From: Cymodocea nodosa
Lineage: Eukaryota; Streptophyta; Magnoliopsida; Alismatales; Cymodoceaceae
Length of the DNA: 64,000 nucleotides
Assembly (NCBI GenBank): GCA_036874045.1
Contig: CM072339.1
Span: 12,345,501-12,409,500 of the forward strand
Direction: 5' to 3'
The translations under genes were made by a program, and so were the position numbers. Positions within the stretch are counted from its first letter, which is position 1. Each line of letters starts with the position of its first letter. Positions 10,521 to 20,901 of this stretch are shown here, one piece after another. The notes beneath the pieces were generated by a model. It was not told the origin of the DNA. It searched no databases and saw only the letters and a program-made list of their open reading frames with translations.

Positions 10521-11687
10521 TTAATTCAGATTAACCAAAATTTGTATTTTAAATTATATTAATCTGTTTTTGACATTGTTAATGCTCCCCCTACAAATAT
10601 ACTTCAAATATATTCAATCAAAATACAAAATATACTTGTAGTGACAATAGATGTCAAGTATAACTATACTTTTACATTTTCTTTTCAGAGACTTCCGTTA
10701 TCCTAACATCATCAAAAATGATTTCCAAAATCAATTGCTACTATATATGAATCAAAACACAACTTTGAACTCAATTCGATTAATTCAAGGAGAATAAAAG
10801 AATGTATCTCAAATAAACGTTTTCAAAAGTACTAATGTTGATTCAATAAATCAGTAGTCATATTGGTATAAACTATATGCGATTCAAAGATAACTATAAT
10901 TAATGAAACAACTTTTTCTTTTCAAAACAGTAAATATTGATAATTTTCTTTAAAAGTTAGTTTGAAAAGCTTAAATCATACAAGAGCTTTCTAATGTACC
11001 CGCGTAATGAGCTTTCAGTCAACAATCCCATATTTGATCAGGACCTTAGGTTGCCAGATTTAAAGAATCCTTTTTTAGGACAACAATCCTTACATACCTA
11101 TCTACTCAAGTACAAAAGGCTCGTGATCAAACTGGTCAATAAACTCTCACAGATTTTCACTTTGTAAGCACTTTTCATTTTAAGCACAGTATATATGTAT
11201 TCCATTAATACAGATGCAATAAAATACAAATCTCATACAATTTTTACTTCTATGATTGTACTAAGAATATGAATCAGTTTCAATAAGCTTATACTTTTGA
11301 TTAATAGTTTAAGATGAGTTACATATAACTTATTCTACAAGTTTAATCAATTAAGTCAAATTTATGCTTGATCATATGCATTTTCCTTGATTCAAAGAAA
11401 ACATTTAATCAAAATTTCAGAATGTCAGAAGTATTTAATGTTTTTCATTTACACTTCCACTTAAAATCGTAAAAACTATTAAAATTGATAAACTACTTAA
11501 AATCAATAAGATACTACTATGATTTTACAATAAATACATAGTATCTTAAGCAGCAGTTTAGATATTACTTTAGATATTTATAATAAGTATGTAATATCGA
11601 TGAGGTGAACAACATCATCAATAATATTATCTTTTTATGTGGAGTTTAAGCATTTTACACATCACATAGCCTACAAATACCTAAATT
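10521..11687 (-). other. CoC1 spacer between pol and 3' ORF, no gene
   Basis: AT-rich, no coding sequence recognised. The part 10521-10865 matches 19251-19596 of CoC2. An internal deletion joins the 3' ORF near 10515 directly to this spacer and removes the promoter-like block and the first part of the ORF seen in CoC2 (18480-19250). Confidence 0.75.
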
Positions 11688-12395
11688 TCATCTAATGTTG
11701 TAGAATGTATTTTCATCTAGAGGTTTTGTAAATATATCAGCTAATTGATTTTTACTAGACACAAATTCTAATTTAATTTTTCCTTTAATTACGTTATCTC
11801 TTAGAAAATGATGTCTAACCTCTATATGCTTTGCTCTTGAATGTAATACAGGATTTTTGGAAAGATTTATTGCAGAACTGCTGTCACAATAAATCTTAGT
11901 TGTATCATAAGATAATCCAAAATCTTCTAAAGTTTGCCTTATCCATAGAATCTGAGTGCAACACAGTGCAGCAACAACATATTCAGCTTCTATAGTAGAA
12001 AGTGCTACATAGTTTTGCTTTTTACTAAACCATGACACCAAATTATTTCCCAATAATTGACATGTGCCACTGATACTCTTTCTATTAGATTTAGATCCTG
12101 CATAATCAGCATCAGTATATCCTATAAGATCTATTGAACTATCCTTAGAATAATACAGTCCGAAATTTTTAGTTCCTTGTATATATCTAAATATTCTTTT
12201 AACTGCAATTAAGTGTGATTCTTTAGGATTAGATTGAAATCTAGCACAAACACACACAGCAAACATAATATCAGGTCTACTACCAGTCAAATAAAGTAAA
12301 GAACCAATCATACTTCTGTATTTTCTTTGATCTATAGATTTTCCTATGTCATCAATATCTAACCAAACAGTCATCCGAATACTTATGATCTTCTT
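11688..12395 (-). pseudogene. CoC1 pol C-terminus: copia RT tail and RNase H
   Basis: The frame shows the copia signature YRSMIGSLLYLTGSRPDI, CARFQSNPKESHL, YTDADYAGSKSNRKS (RNase H catalytic region), SWFSKKQNYVALSTIEAEYV and HSRAKHIEVRHHFLRD, ending in FTKPLDENTF. This matches the CoA and CoB pol tails closely. Upstream of YRSMIGS the sequence jumps into CoC LTR sequence at about 12390-12400 through a CTTCTT-rich stretch, so all earlier domains are missing. Confidence 0.9.
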
Positions 12396-13689
12396 CTTCT
12401 TTTTCTTCTTCAGCAATTCTTCAGTGACGAATATCTTGTCTTTTCATGCTTCACCGAATTTGCTTTCTTCTGATACTTCAAATCTTCAGTGACGAAAACC
12501 TTACCTTTTAATGCTTCACTGAACTTTCTTCCACTTGAGAGATTTTCCCGAAGAGGTGTTTTTGATCCCTGAAAAAGATTTTTCTTTTGGTGTGCAGGGA
12601 AGTTTTGATCCTTGAAAAGATTTTTCTTTTTGTGTGCAAGGATAAATTGATCAACGAGAATTCTATGCCTTTTATACTGTATCTTCATTTCATGCATATC
12701 CTTCACGTTTAACCACTACCAGTTTTCCACTACTCCACATCTTTCCTTTTTCCTTCATCGAAACACACACGTTCTAACCCACGTTTATATTTCGAATTTT
12801 CTTTAATCATCAGTCCTAGATCTCTGAAAAATTTCTTGCAAAATAAACTTTCTCGTCCAAAAGTTTTTCATCAATGTAATAAGAAGTCGTTACTTTAATG
12901 TTAACTAAACGAGTAACACAAGTATATATATAACTTAACGTTTCTAACTTAACGAGTTCCTCATGTGCCATTTCACGTGACAAGTACTGTAGCTAACTCA
13001 ACGTACTAAGTCTGTGGTGTTATGCTATCTCAACGAACCATCTCCATTGTGTTATGATAACTCAATGAACTAGTAATAAACAAATGCTTTTATAATAAGA
13101 ATTTTACCACGTCAAAAATAACAACTTAAGCTTATAACGTTAACCTAACGCGTTGTCTTAGTGTTCAATATAGCAACTCAACGCGTTTAGTTATGTTAAC
13201 TTAACGAGTTAAACATGTGCACCTCACGTGATATAATACAACATTCGTAACTTATAATTGCACCACGTGTAGAACACTAACTTAACGAGTTCGTCTCTGC
13301 TTTTACTCACTAACTTAACGAGTTATCACGTGACCTATTTTAACCTTTAAGCCTCTAACTTAACGAGTTCTCACGTGACTTCTATACAAACAAAACTCTA
13401 ACTTAACGAGTTGTCTAAACGTGCACTGTTCATAATACAAAAGATATAACATTAAAACATATCATGTTTTTCAATAAAAACACATGTTAACTTAACGTTT
13501 AGCTAAATGAGAAATTAATGCAACGAAACGACTAGTTATTAACTTCAAATCCAATACAAACAAGTATTTATATCAGTAAGCTTTTTCTGTATTAATTGAT
13601 GATTTTAATTTCTTTTCATAAGCAATAGTAATTGAGCAAATATGATTATTTTCATTCAGCACACATCATCAAAACAAAAATACTCAACA
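12396..13689 (-). mobile_element. CoC1 5' LTR fragment
   Basis: It matches the solo CoC LTR from about 56765 to 58074 and ends at ACTCAACA (13689). A TATAAAAGG box (reverse complement of CCTTTTATA near 12668) and repeated TAACTTAACGAGTT / CACGTGA motifs are present. The U5 end, PBS and adjoining internal region are deleted. Confidence 0.8.
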
Positions 13690-14781
13690 AATCCTTGAAA
13701 AGATTTTTCGTTTTGTGTGCAAGGATAGTTTGATCAACAAGAATTCTATGCCTTTTATACTGTATCTTCATTTCATGCATATCCTCCATGTTTAATCACT
13801 ACCAATTTTCCACTTCTTCACGTCTTTGCTTTTTCCTTCATCAAAACACACACGTTTTGACCCACGTTTATATTTCGAATTTTCTTTAATCATTAGTCTT
13901 GGATCTCTGAAAAATTTCCTGTAAAATAAACTTTCTCGTCCAAATTTTTCATTAGTGTAATAAGTAGTCATTACTTTAATATTAACTAAACAAGTAACAT
14001 AAGTAGATATTAACTTAATGTTTCTAACTTAACTAGTTCCTCATGTGTCATTCCACGTGGCAAGTACTATAGCTAACTCAACGAACTATCTCCATGGTGT
14101 TACGATAACTCAACGAACCGTCTCCGTTGTGTTACAGATAACTCAACAAACCAATAATAAATAAATGTTTTTATAATAAGAATTTTACCACGTGCAAAAA
14201 TAACAACTTAAGTTTTATAACGCTAACCTAACGCGTTGCCTTAGTGTTCAATATAGCAACTCAACGCGTTTAGTTATGTTAACTTAACGAGTTAAACATG
14301 TGCACCTCACGTGATACAATATAACATTCGTAACTTATAATTTCACCACGTGTATAACACTAACTTAACGAGTTCGTCTCTTCTTTTACTCACTAACTTA
14401 ACGAGTTCTCACGTGACCTATTTTAACCTTTAAGCCTCTAACTCAACGAGTTCTCACGTGATCTCTATACAAATAACACTCTAACTTAACGAGTTGTCTA
14501 AACGTGCACTATTCATGATATAGAAGATATAACTTTAAAACATATCATGCTTTTCAATAAAAAACACACGTTAACTTAATGTTTAGTTACATGAGAAATT
14601 AATGCAATGAAACGACTAGTTATTTAATAGTATAATTTCATATCCAATACAGACAAATATTTATATCAGTAAACTTTTTCTGTATTAATTGATGATTTTA
14701 TTTTCTTTTCACAAGCAATAGTAATTGAGCAAATATGATTATTTTCCTTCAGCACACATCATCAAAACAAAATACTCAACA
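13690..14781 (-). mobile_element. Second CoC LTR fragment
   Basis: It begins within the LTR at ATCCTTGAAAAGATTTTTCG (equivalent to about 56982 of the solo LTR) and ends at ACTCAACA (14781). It abuts the end of CoC1, so either CoC1 inserted into this LTR or the two were joined by recombination. I found no convincing TSD. Confidence 0.8.
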
Positions 14782-14790
14782 TAAATAGAC

Positions 14791-15211
14791 TAAAGTAGTA
14801 AATGGTACAACACACATGATAGCAAACATTCTAATTAAGAATGTCTACCAACGACAAGGCCATGATATAGAACTGAGTCAATTTGTCAAGTGGGCCACAT
14901 ATGCAGTTGTAAACAGAATTCAGATAAATTGGTCTGTAGTTTTCATCTCCAAGCTGAAAACAATAAAGAAGAAATTATTTTATGGAGATCTAATTCCACT
15001 ACTGATGGTGGACTGTATTGATTTCACGAAATGGGCATCTAAAAATATTAGATCAAGAACTATTTCAGTGAAAGAATACAGAAATTATGTAGCTGCTGAG
15101 ATTGCTGAACCTTTTGGAAGAATTACAAGAGCTGTAGAAAGGATTAACCAATTAGAGTAACAATTAGAAAAGCTCCAAAAGGAAATAGATGAACTTAGGA
15201 GAAAAGATTAA
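14791..15211 (+). pseudogene. C-terminal part of a 3' ORF of the same family as CoA/CoC (element E fragment)
   Basis: The frame KVVNGTTHMIANILIKNVY...INWSVVFISKL...KKLFYGDLI aligns with the C-terminal domain of the CoA ORF (28874-29419) and CoC ORF (8765-9094): conserved IANIL, a QRxGH motif, YAVVNRIQINW, KLFYGD. It continues past one in-frame stop at about 15158 into a heptad-like helix ending LRRKD at 15211. There is no polyQ linker. It starts immediately at the end of the CoC LTR fragment, so the N-terminal part is missing. Sequence divergence suggests a fourth family, not a copy of CoA or CoC. Confidence 0.75.
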
Positions 15212-15639
15212 AATTGTATTGTTCGTATACTTGTAATTGTATATATTTGTATGAAAAATATCTGACTGATTGTAATATTCATATAAATGAATGTATGTTT
15301 ATCAGATGTTTTTTTCATTTGTGTTTGAGAATGATGTACTGGATGAACCATCTTGAATATTAAACAACTGTTTGAACATTATGCAATCTGCTGAATGACA
15401 AGATTAAAGGCACGATAACTAATTAATGCCTGAAAATATCTACATGCTGCCAAGTAAAATATAAAATTCTACACAACATAAAATGAACTGCAAGTTAAAT
15501 ATTTATATAATGTTCAGATGTAAATGAGTTTTAATTAGAATGCTGCATTAATGACATGTATTTAATTTTATTTAAGTTGGAAAAATGCAGGAGAGTAGAA
15601 AAGTATTTACAAGAAGTAAACTTAGAGGTTGCTAAGTGT
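15212..15639 (+). other. AT-rich stretch after the element E 3' ORF, no gene
   Basis: No coding frame, PPT or LTR start recognised. Presumed 3' untranslated region or spacer of the fragment. Confidence 0.5.
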
Positions 15640-15995
15640 TAACTCAACGAAGTAAGTCCATTGAGTTAACCTTAACTCCACGAGGTCAATAATATAATAT
15701 AAGGTCACTCTGTTGAGTTATCTGTAACTCAATGAAGTTAGTCCGTGGAGTTAGCAATAGTAACCGAAGCTATTCCGTTGAGTTATTTGTAACTTAACGA
15801 GGTTAGTTCGTGGATTAAGCTAAACAGTTATTCTTTTAGCCACGAACGAAACTTCGTGGGTTTAGCGGTTACTTAAATTTGAAATTAGAAGTGGCACACG
15901 TACCTATAAAAATAGGAACCATACTGCACGTTACAAGACACGTTCTTGCAACGAGATTCATTTGCTTTATGGACGTGCATTATAAATATAGAATA
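15640..15995 (+). promoter_or_regulatory. Promoter-like palindrome block upstream of the F-box mini-ORF
   Basis: Four or more palindromic pairs of the GTTGAGTTA ... TAACTCAACG / TAACTCCACG type occur at 15640-15850. They are followed by TATAAAAATAG at 15905-15915, two ACGTT-type elements, and TATAAATATA at 15981-15990. The ATG of the F-box ORF is at 16129. The design is like that before the other internal 3' ORFs in the window. Function inferred. Confidence 0.45.
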
Positions 15996-16128
15996 GAATG
16001 TTGTTTACAAGTTACCAGCATTTGAGAAAAGAAAATTCATTAGGGAACTGGAAGGAGAAGCAACTGATTCAACTTCATTCATCAACAACTATCTACTGAA
16101 TATAAAACTTCAGACTGAATCACAACAA

Positions 16129-16260
16129 ATGGAATTGATGAAATTACCACTGGATGCACTAAGGGAAATATTGAGTAACCTGTTAGCTAAAGATCTATGC
16201 AAATTGTGTTGTGCGTCAAAGGAAATCAAAGACTGTGTCAGAGAAAAATATTTTCTCTAA
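16129..16260 (+). pseudogene. F-box motif mini-ORF (N-terminal fragment of an F-box protein)
   Basis: A 43-aa frame, start ATG at 16129, reads MELMKLPLDALREILSNLLA then DLCKLCCASKEIKD and ends at TAA 16258-16260. The LP-x2-L-x2-IL-x2-L ... DL-x2-L-x2-S-K-E pattern is the classic F-box, which recruits Skp1 of SCF ubiquitin ligases (family knowledge). The stop falls at the junction with CoC2 sequence (TTCTAATTATCAT, compare 8288), so the ORF is probably a truncated 5' exon or gene start whose substrate-binding part was lost. It could be a captured host gene or a second gene of element E. It was missed by ORF length cut-offs because it is short. Confidence 0.55.
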
Positions 16261-16541
16261 TTATCATCTATCATATTACAATAACCATTAAAATATCACC
16301 TCCCTTTATAATATATGCAATTAAGATCATAATCATCTTTTCATAACATTTCTCCCCCTTTTTGTCATTAGTCAAAAAGATAATTACAGAGAATATATAT
16401 AGTAAGAGATATATTTACAACAACTCTTTCTGTAATCAATAATAAGAATAGAATACATTTACAGAAAAATGTATTGTTCAATGAATCAAACAATGAATAC
16501 AAACATTACATTTTGTATTCAGATACAAACAAAAACAGTTA

Positions 16542-18811
16542 TCAACCCCTCCTAAGTATATCACTTATAACATTACATATTTTATCTCCTAGATGCCTAA
16601 TATCATTTCTGATGTCGTTAAGCACTACATCTAAGTCAGGAGGTAGCTGGGTTTGCTATTCTACGTGAACTGAATAACTTTGTTGTTGTAGTTGTATATG
16701 TTCTATACAATCAGGTTGTTGTTGTTGTTGTTGAGGTTTATGCATGACCTGGAATCGTTGCAAATCTTTTACACTAAATGCTCTCATGCCTTTAGTTTCA
16801 GAGGGCCAGTCAGATAAATTCAATTGGCTTGCAAGGATTCTACATACATCATCACCATAAAATAACTTTGAACTCATATGCTGTAGTTGAGAAGTGAAAA
16901 CATCAAACCAATTGATTTGAATTCTATTCAGCAGGCCATAAGTTGCATATAAACAGCTTCTGCTGACTTCCAAATTATGTCCAACTCTCTTAAATAAATT
17001 TGCATGCAATATATTTGCAATGAACCTTGCCTCTGCATTCAGATTTTCCATTAATCTCATTTCAGAACATACATCTGGAATTTTTTATAAAGACTGAATT
17101 TTCCATTCCAGTTGTCTAATCATGTCAAATCTGTTTGTAACAACAACACCTTCATTCTTTAATCCCAAAACTTCAAAAATTAACTCAGGAGACAATATAA
17201 ACTCCTATTGACTTATTTGAGTTTTCAGAAAATTTTCATTCTTGACCAGATTGCTATAAAAAGCTACAATAAGCCTTGTGTATTGCTTCCATTTCGTTCC
17301 AACTGGCAAGAATTGAATGAGTCCTTGATACTCAAATAGATCTCTTATTTCCATCAAATTTTTGAATTTTATTGGTCGAGCATGTAGAATCTGACATGTA
17401 ATCAGATTATTGTATTTTTGCAATGCTTCTTCAGATCTAAAATGATTTGAATTACATTGAATTTGTAATACTGTACACAAAGAAGGTGATACCTGAAGCC
17501 GTGATTCAAAGTTTATTTCATCTTCAAGAACCACATCTTCAAAATGAATGTCATGTTGTTCCTTTGTGAAAATATTTTCTTGAAGCGGTGTATGTAAGCT
17601 TGATTGTTCAACTTCAATAGTGTAAGGAACATTATCAATATGCTCAACATTCATCTATTCAGTCTCTATAGAATGATCAGAGTTCAATTTTTCCACAAAT
17701 TCTACAACCGGTGTATCTGTCTGTAATTGTTCATTTTGTTCAACAGATATTTCCATTAATACATGTTGTGAATTCTCAAACTCTACTTCTATAGATTCTG
17801 AAGAAGGCTAGTTGACGTTTAGCTCTTCTGGAGTCTTAACTTGTTCAATATCTACTACTCCAGACAATTCAACCTATGAACTAGTTACTGCCTCAATATT
17901 GTTAATTATATCTGCAATAACTTGTTCAATGTCAAGTGCCTGATGCTCTAATTTGTCAATTTTTGCATCATCAGGACTTGTACTAATAGAAAAACTTGAG
18001 CTCATATTTGACTTATATTTCTTCTCAAGCTTTCTAGTAAGGGAAAATAAAGTCTCATTATCATCATCAGTTTCAGTGTGCTCAGAACTGATGAGTTTAT
18101 CAGATGCACTATAAGGTACAATGTCTAGACATACATTGTCCTTTGAAAATACATTTTCATCTGATTTTCCTTTTTCAATAGACTTTGTTTCCTTAGACAT
18201 AATTTTTCTGATTTTTCTTCTTCTATAACACTTTTGTTTCTCCTCTTCAAGTATTGCTGTTTTCTTTTGAAATTGTTCCATAAAAGTTTTTTGCTTTAAT
18301 TCTTCTAAGGCACTTTCTATTGCAACTACCTTTCGAAGACCTTCAACTTTTCTATGATCTATAGCAATATTTGATTCTACTTGTTTTGAATATAAAGGGG
18401 TAGGGATAGCTGATTCATGTTCTTCCTCAAATGGTTGTAGTCGTGTACCAATAATAGGAGTTTGAGGAATTCTAATTGATGAACCTACACCTTTCTCCAA
18501 ATATTTTGCATATTGTTTCAAAAATGCAATCTCAGCACATTTCATTCTTTATTCTCTATCAAATTTACTACGAATACCCATGTACTTAATACTGGCATCT
18601 ATATTTTGAAGTTCTTATCTAACTTCATCTAGTATTTCTTTAGAAAAGAAGTAAAGTAATCTTTATAAATTTCTGCTAACCTTTTGTCCACTCGAAATGT
18701 TTTCTTGAACCAAGTGTGTGGAACTTCATCATTCTCTATTTCTTTTCCTTTTGCATCTCCTCTACTTTTGCCTTTTCCTCTGCCACGACCTTTGTAGAAC
18801 TTGGAGACCAT
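16542..18811 (-). pseudogene. CoC2 3' ORF: most complete N-terminus of the CoC 3' gene
   Basis: Start ATG at 18811-18809: MVSKFYKGRGRGKGKSRGDA, a basic Gly/Arg/Lys-rich N-terminus suggesting nucleic-acid binding or nuclear import. A charged helical middle and the C-terminal domain follow (ARFIANILHANLFKRVGH, CLYATYGLLNRIQINW, SKLFYGDDVCR), then polyQ (16715-16735) and DILRRG ending at TGA 16542. About 750 codons in all. Breaks: a stop at 18629, a frameshift between about 18545 and 18629, and stops near 17872, 17202, 17090 and 16654. The frame is kept from 18545 to 16542. It is very similar to CoC1 and clearly related to the CoA 3' ORF. Confidence 0.8.
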
Positions 18812-18890
18812 CGTCACAAGTTGTAACAACAACAAGTGGGAAATATTTTCTTGATAGAGTTTACGAATAACCTAACTGCCCATGTAATAA

Positions 18891-19090
18891 GTGTTTAAAT
18901 AGGGTTTTAGGTGAATAACTCAACGTGAAGAGAAGTTGGGTTTAGATATTAAATGAATATTGAATAAAGTTTATTCAATCAAGGTACCCAAAATAGTCAA
19001 GTATAACTTGTTGAGTTAACTAACCTAATGAGTAAAACGCTGTCTAGAGGCAGTTTTACACGTTACCTTATCTAACATAACGTTCAGTTA
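18891..19090 (-). promoter_or_regulatory. Promoter-like block upstream of the CoC2 3' ORF
   Basis: On the minus strand: GTTGAGTTA/TAACTC palindromic motifs (about 18915-19090), then the telo-box AAACCCTA (18907-18900) overlapping a TATTTAAAC box (18901-18891), about 85-90 bases before the ATG at 18811. A nearly identical TATTTAAAC plus telo-box pair precedes the Gy1 3' ORF. Promoter function inferred. Confidence 0.5.
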
Positions 19091-19596
19091 GTACACTTTA
19101 CTAAAATCAAGTTTCAGATGCTTCCTTCCGAAGACAACATACATGCTACACTTAACATTATCTTGAGAGCATTGTAAACTATTCTAACATTCTCTTCTTA
19201 TGAATCGAAAATAGTTTGTTTGTCTTTTTAAATTATTTCATCAAGCTTTTAAGAGGACATTAATTCAGATTAACCAAGATTTGTATTCTAAATTATATTA
19301 ATCTGTTTTCGACATTGTTAATCCTCCCCCTACAAATATACTTTATATATATATATTTAATCAAAATACAAAATACACTTGTATAACAATAGATGTTAAG
19401 TATAACTATGCTAAATTTTCTTTTTAGAAACTTTCGTTATTCTGACTTCATCAAAAATGATTTCCAGAATCAAGTCCTATTGTATATGAATCAAAACACA
19501 ACTTTGAACTCAATATGATTAATTCAAGGAGAATAAAAGAATGTATCTCAAATAAACGTTTTCAAAAGTACTAATGTTGATTTAATAACTCAGTAG
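19091..19596 (-). other. CoC2 spacer upstream of the 3' promoter block, no gene
   Basis: AT-rich sequence matching 10521-10865 of CoC1 from 19251 on. No coding frame. It ends at the CoA insertion site. Confidence 0.7.
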
Positions 19597-20797
19597 TGTT
19601 AGGTATTTAATTTTGATGGTGTATGCTTTATTAACATATTTAAATAAGTCTACATAATATTCTCTAAGTATAATAGTTAACAGATTATCGAAAAGTTTCA
19701 TTTTTATGTCGGATAAATTAAATATTTCCAAAGAGCTAGAATTGCAATAGTTAAACTTTTGGATAGTTAATGTTTCATTTTTGTCGAATACTTTATGTTA
19801 AAAACTCGTATAATTAAGTTATCTGCACATGTGTTTTTAATGTTTTAAGTTGTCACATGTTTTTCATGTGCGTTCAGTAATGAAAAATCGAATAGTTAGA
19901 TAACTGTTCAAGTTTTTTATACGCATGGATAGATAACTGTTCGAGTTTTATAAAAGGACTAACGAATAGATAAGTTTCTTTGTTTAGTCACGTGTTTTGC
20001 AAGTGCAAAAACTCGAAGAGTTAAAGGATAAGTGTTCGAGTTTTGACAGGAGTTAAAGGATAAATATTTGACTAAATCGAAAACTTAGAAGATATTCTAC
20101 AAGACTCCAGGAAGATAAAGTTTCAGTGAATCTACGAGTGGAGATCGTGGAAAGTCAAATTGTTAGTGAAGAAAGTGGAAATTTAAATAGAAAGTAATTT
20201 GGATTAAAGAGAAAATTAGTACGTGGATGGTGGATTATGGATTATGGATCAAGTGGATGAACATGGTGAACGTGAAAGACAACAGAGTTCGACTACTAAT
20301 AGAGAGTACGAGCTACATTACAACAAAGGATCCTAATCTCAAAAACCAAGTCTGAATATTCAATCTGGATCCCTAACTGAAAAGTTAAGTTTGAATATTC
20401 ATATTTTGAAAAGTTCTCCAACATCAGAAGAAGTTCGAAATTCCAAGCAATTTTAGAAAAGGGCTGCAAACGCAATGGAAATTCGACAACTGGAGAAGAA
20501 GAGATACAGAAGCTGAGCAAAGAGAAAGAAAAGAGCTGTGTGCATAAAGATCAGGTTTTATACAATTCAAAATTAGTTTTGAAAAAGAGCTTTGTTTTCC
20601 TATTTGAATTGTATATCAAAAAATTACTGTATCAAAATCGTCAAGAAGGGAATTGAGTTGAAAAGATATTGTAAATTCTATCTTGAAATAAAAGAATAGA
20701 ATTTCATTTACGAGTGTTTTGTGCTCTTGTTTTATTTGCTAGTTTAATTACTAAAGACACAATTCACCCCCCCTCTTGTGATACAGAAGATCCTACA
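19597..20797 (+). mobile_element. CoA 5' LTR
   Basis: 1201 bases, TGTTAGG ... CCTACA, beginning right after AGTAG and ending 2 bases before the PBS. TATAAAAGG at 19949-19957. U3 has repeated inverted pairs such as GAATAGTTA / TAACTGTTCGAG and CACATG/CACGTG motifs. Its last 30 bases (CCCCCCTCTTGTG...GATCCTACA) match the end of the CoC LTR, so CoA and CoC are related. Confidence 0.9.
19949..19957 (+). promoter_or_regulatory. Likely TATA box of the CoA LTR
   Basis: TATAAAAGG lies downstream of the palindrome cluster in U3. The same perfect box occurs in the CoC LTR (57043-57051, minus strand). Confidence 0.55.
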
Positions 20798-20799
20798 AC

Positions 20800-20811
20800 T
20801 GGTATTAGAGC
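20800..20811 (+). other. CoA primer-binding site
   Basis: TGGTATTAGAGC, one change from TGGTATCAGAGC, the complement of the 3' end of plant initiator tRNA-Met. Confidence 0.9.
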
Positions 20812-20901
20812 AATTAAACTGTTTAAAGCATCCGAAAAGCCTTCATTTCTCTATTTAGGAATTGGTTTTTCCTGTCATTTACTTCGGATCATCTGTTTAA
20901 A

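Larger units (their letters stand above)
7631..13689 (-). mobile_element. CoC1: Sirevirus-like copia element with large 3' ORF, deleted
   Basis: In element order (right to left): 5' LTR fragment 12396-13689, end of pol (RT C-terminus and RNase H) 11688-12395, spacer, 3' ORF 8576-10520, spacer, PPT and 3' LTR fragment ending at 8079. The gag, protease, integrase and most of RT are deleted, along with the PBS. The 3' LTR is interrupted by Gy1. Both LTR pieces have the CoC start TGTTGAGTATTTTTG (reverse complement at 8079 and 13689). Confidence 0.8.
16261..19596 (-). mobile_element. CoC2: internal fragment of a second CoC element
   Basis: It holds the 3' spacer (16261-16541, matching 8288-8575), the 3' ORF (16542-18811), its promoter-like block and spacer (to 19596). 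The PPT, 3' LTR, pol, gag and 5' LTR are absent. Its right side is interrupted at CAGTAG by CoA; the uninterrupted sequence is visible in CoC1 at about 10850-10865. The rest of CoC2 should follow the CoA 3' LTR but was removed with the end of that LTR. Confidence 0.8.

Noticed and set aside
12410..12706. 98-aa frame in the CoC LTR as a leader peptide gene
   Set aside because: The same region in the solo LTR (56780-57070) and at 13690-13790 does not preserve it. It overlaps the TATA and presumed R-U5 region.
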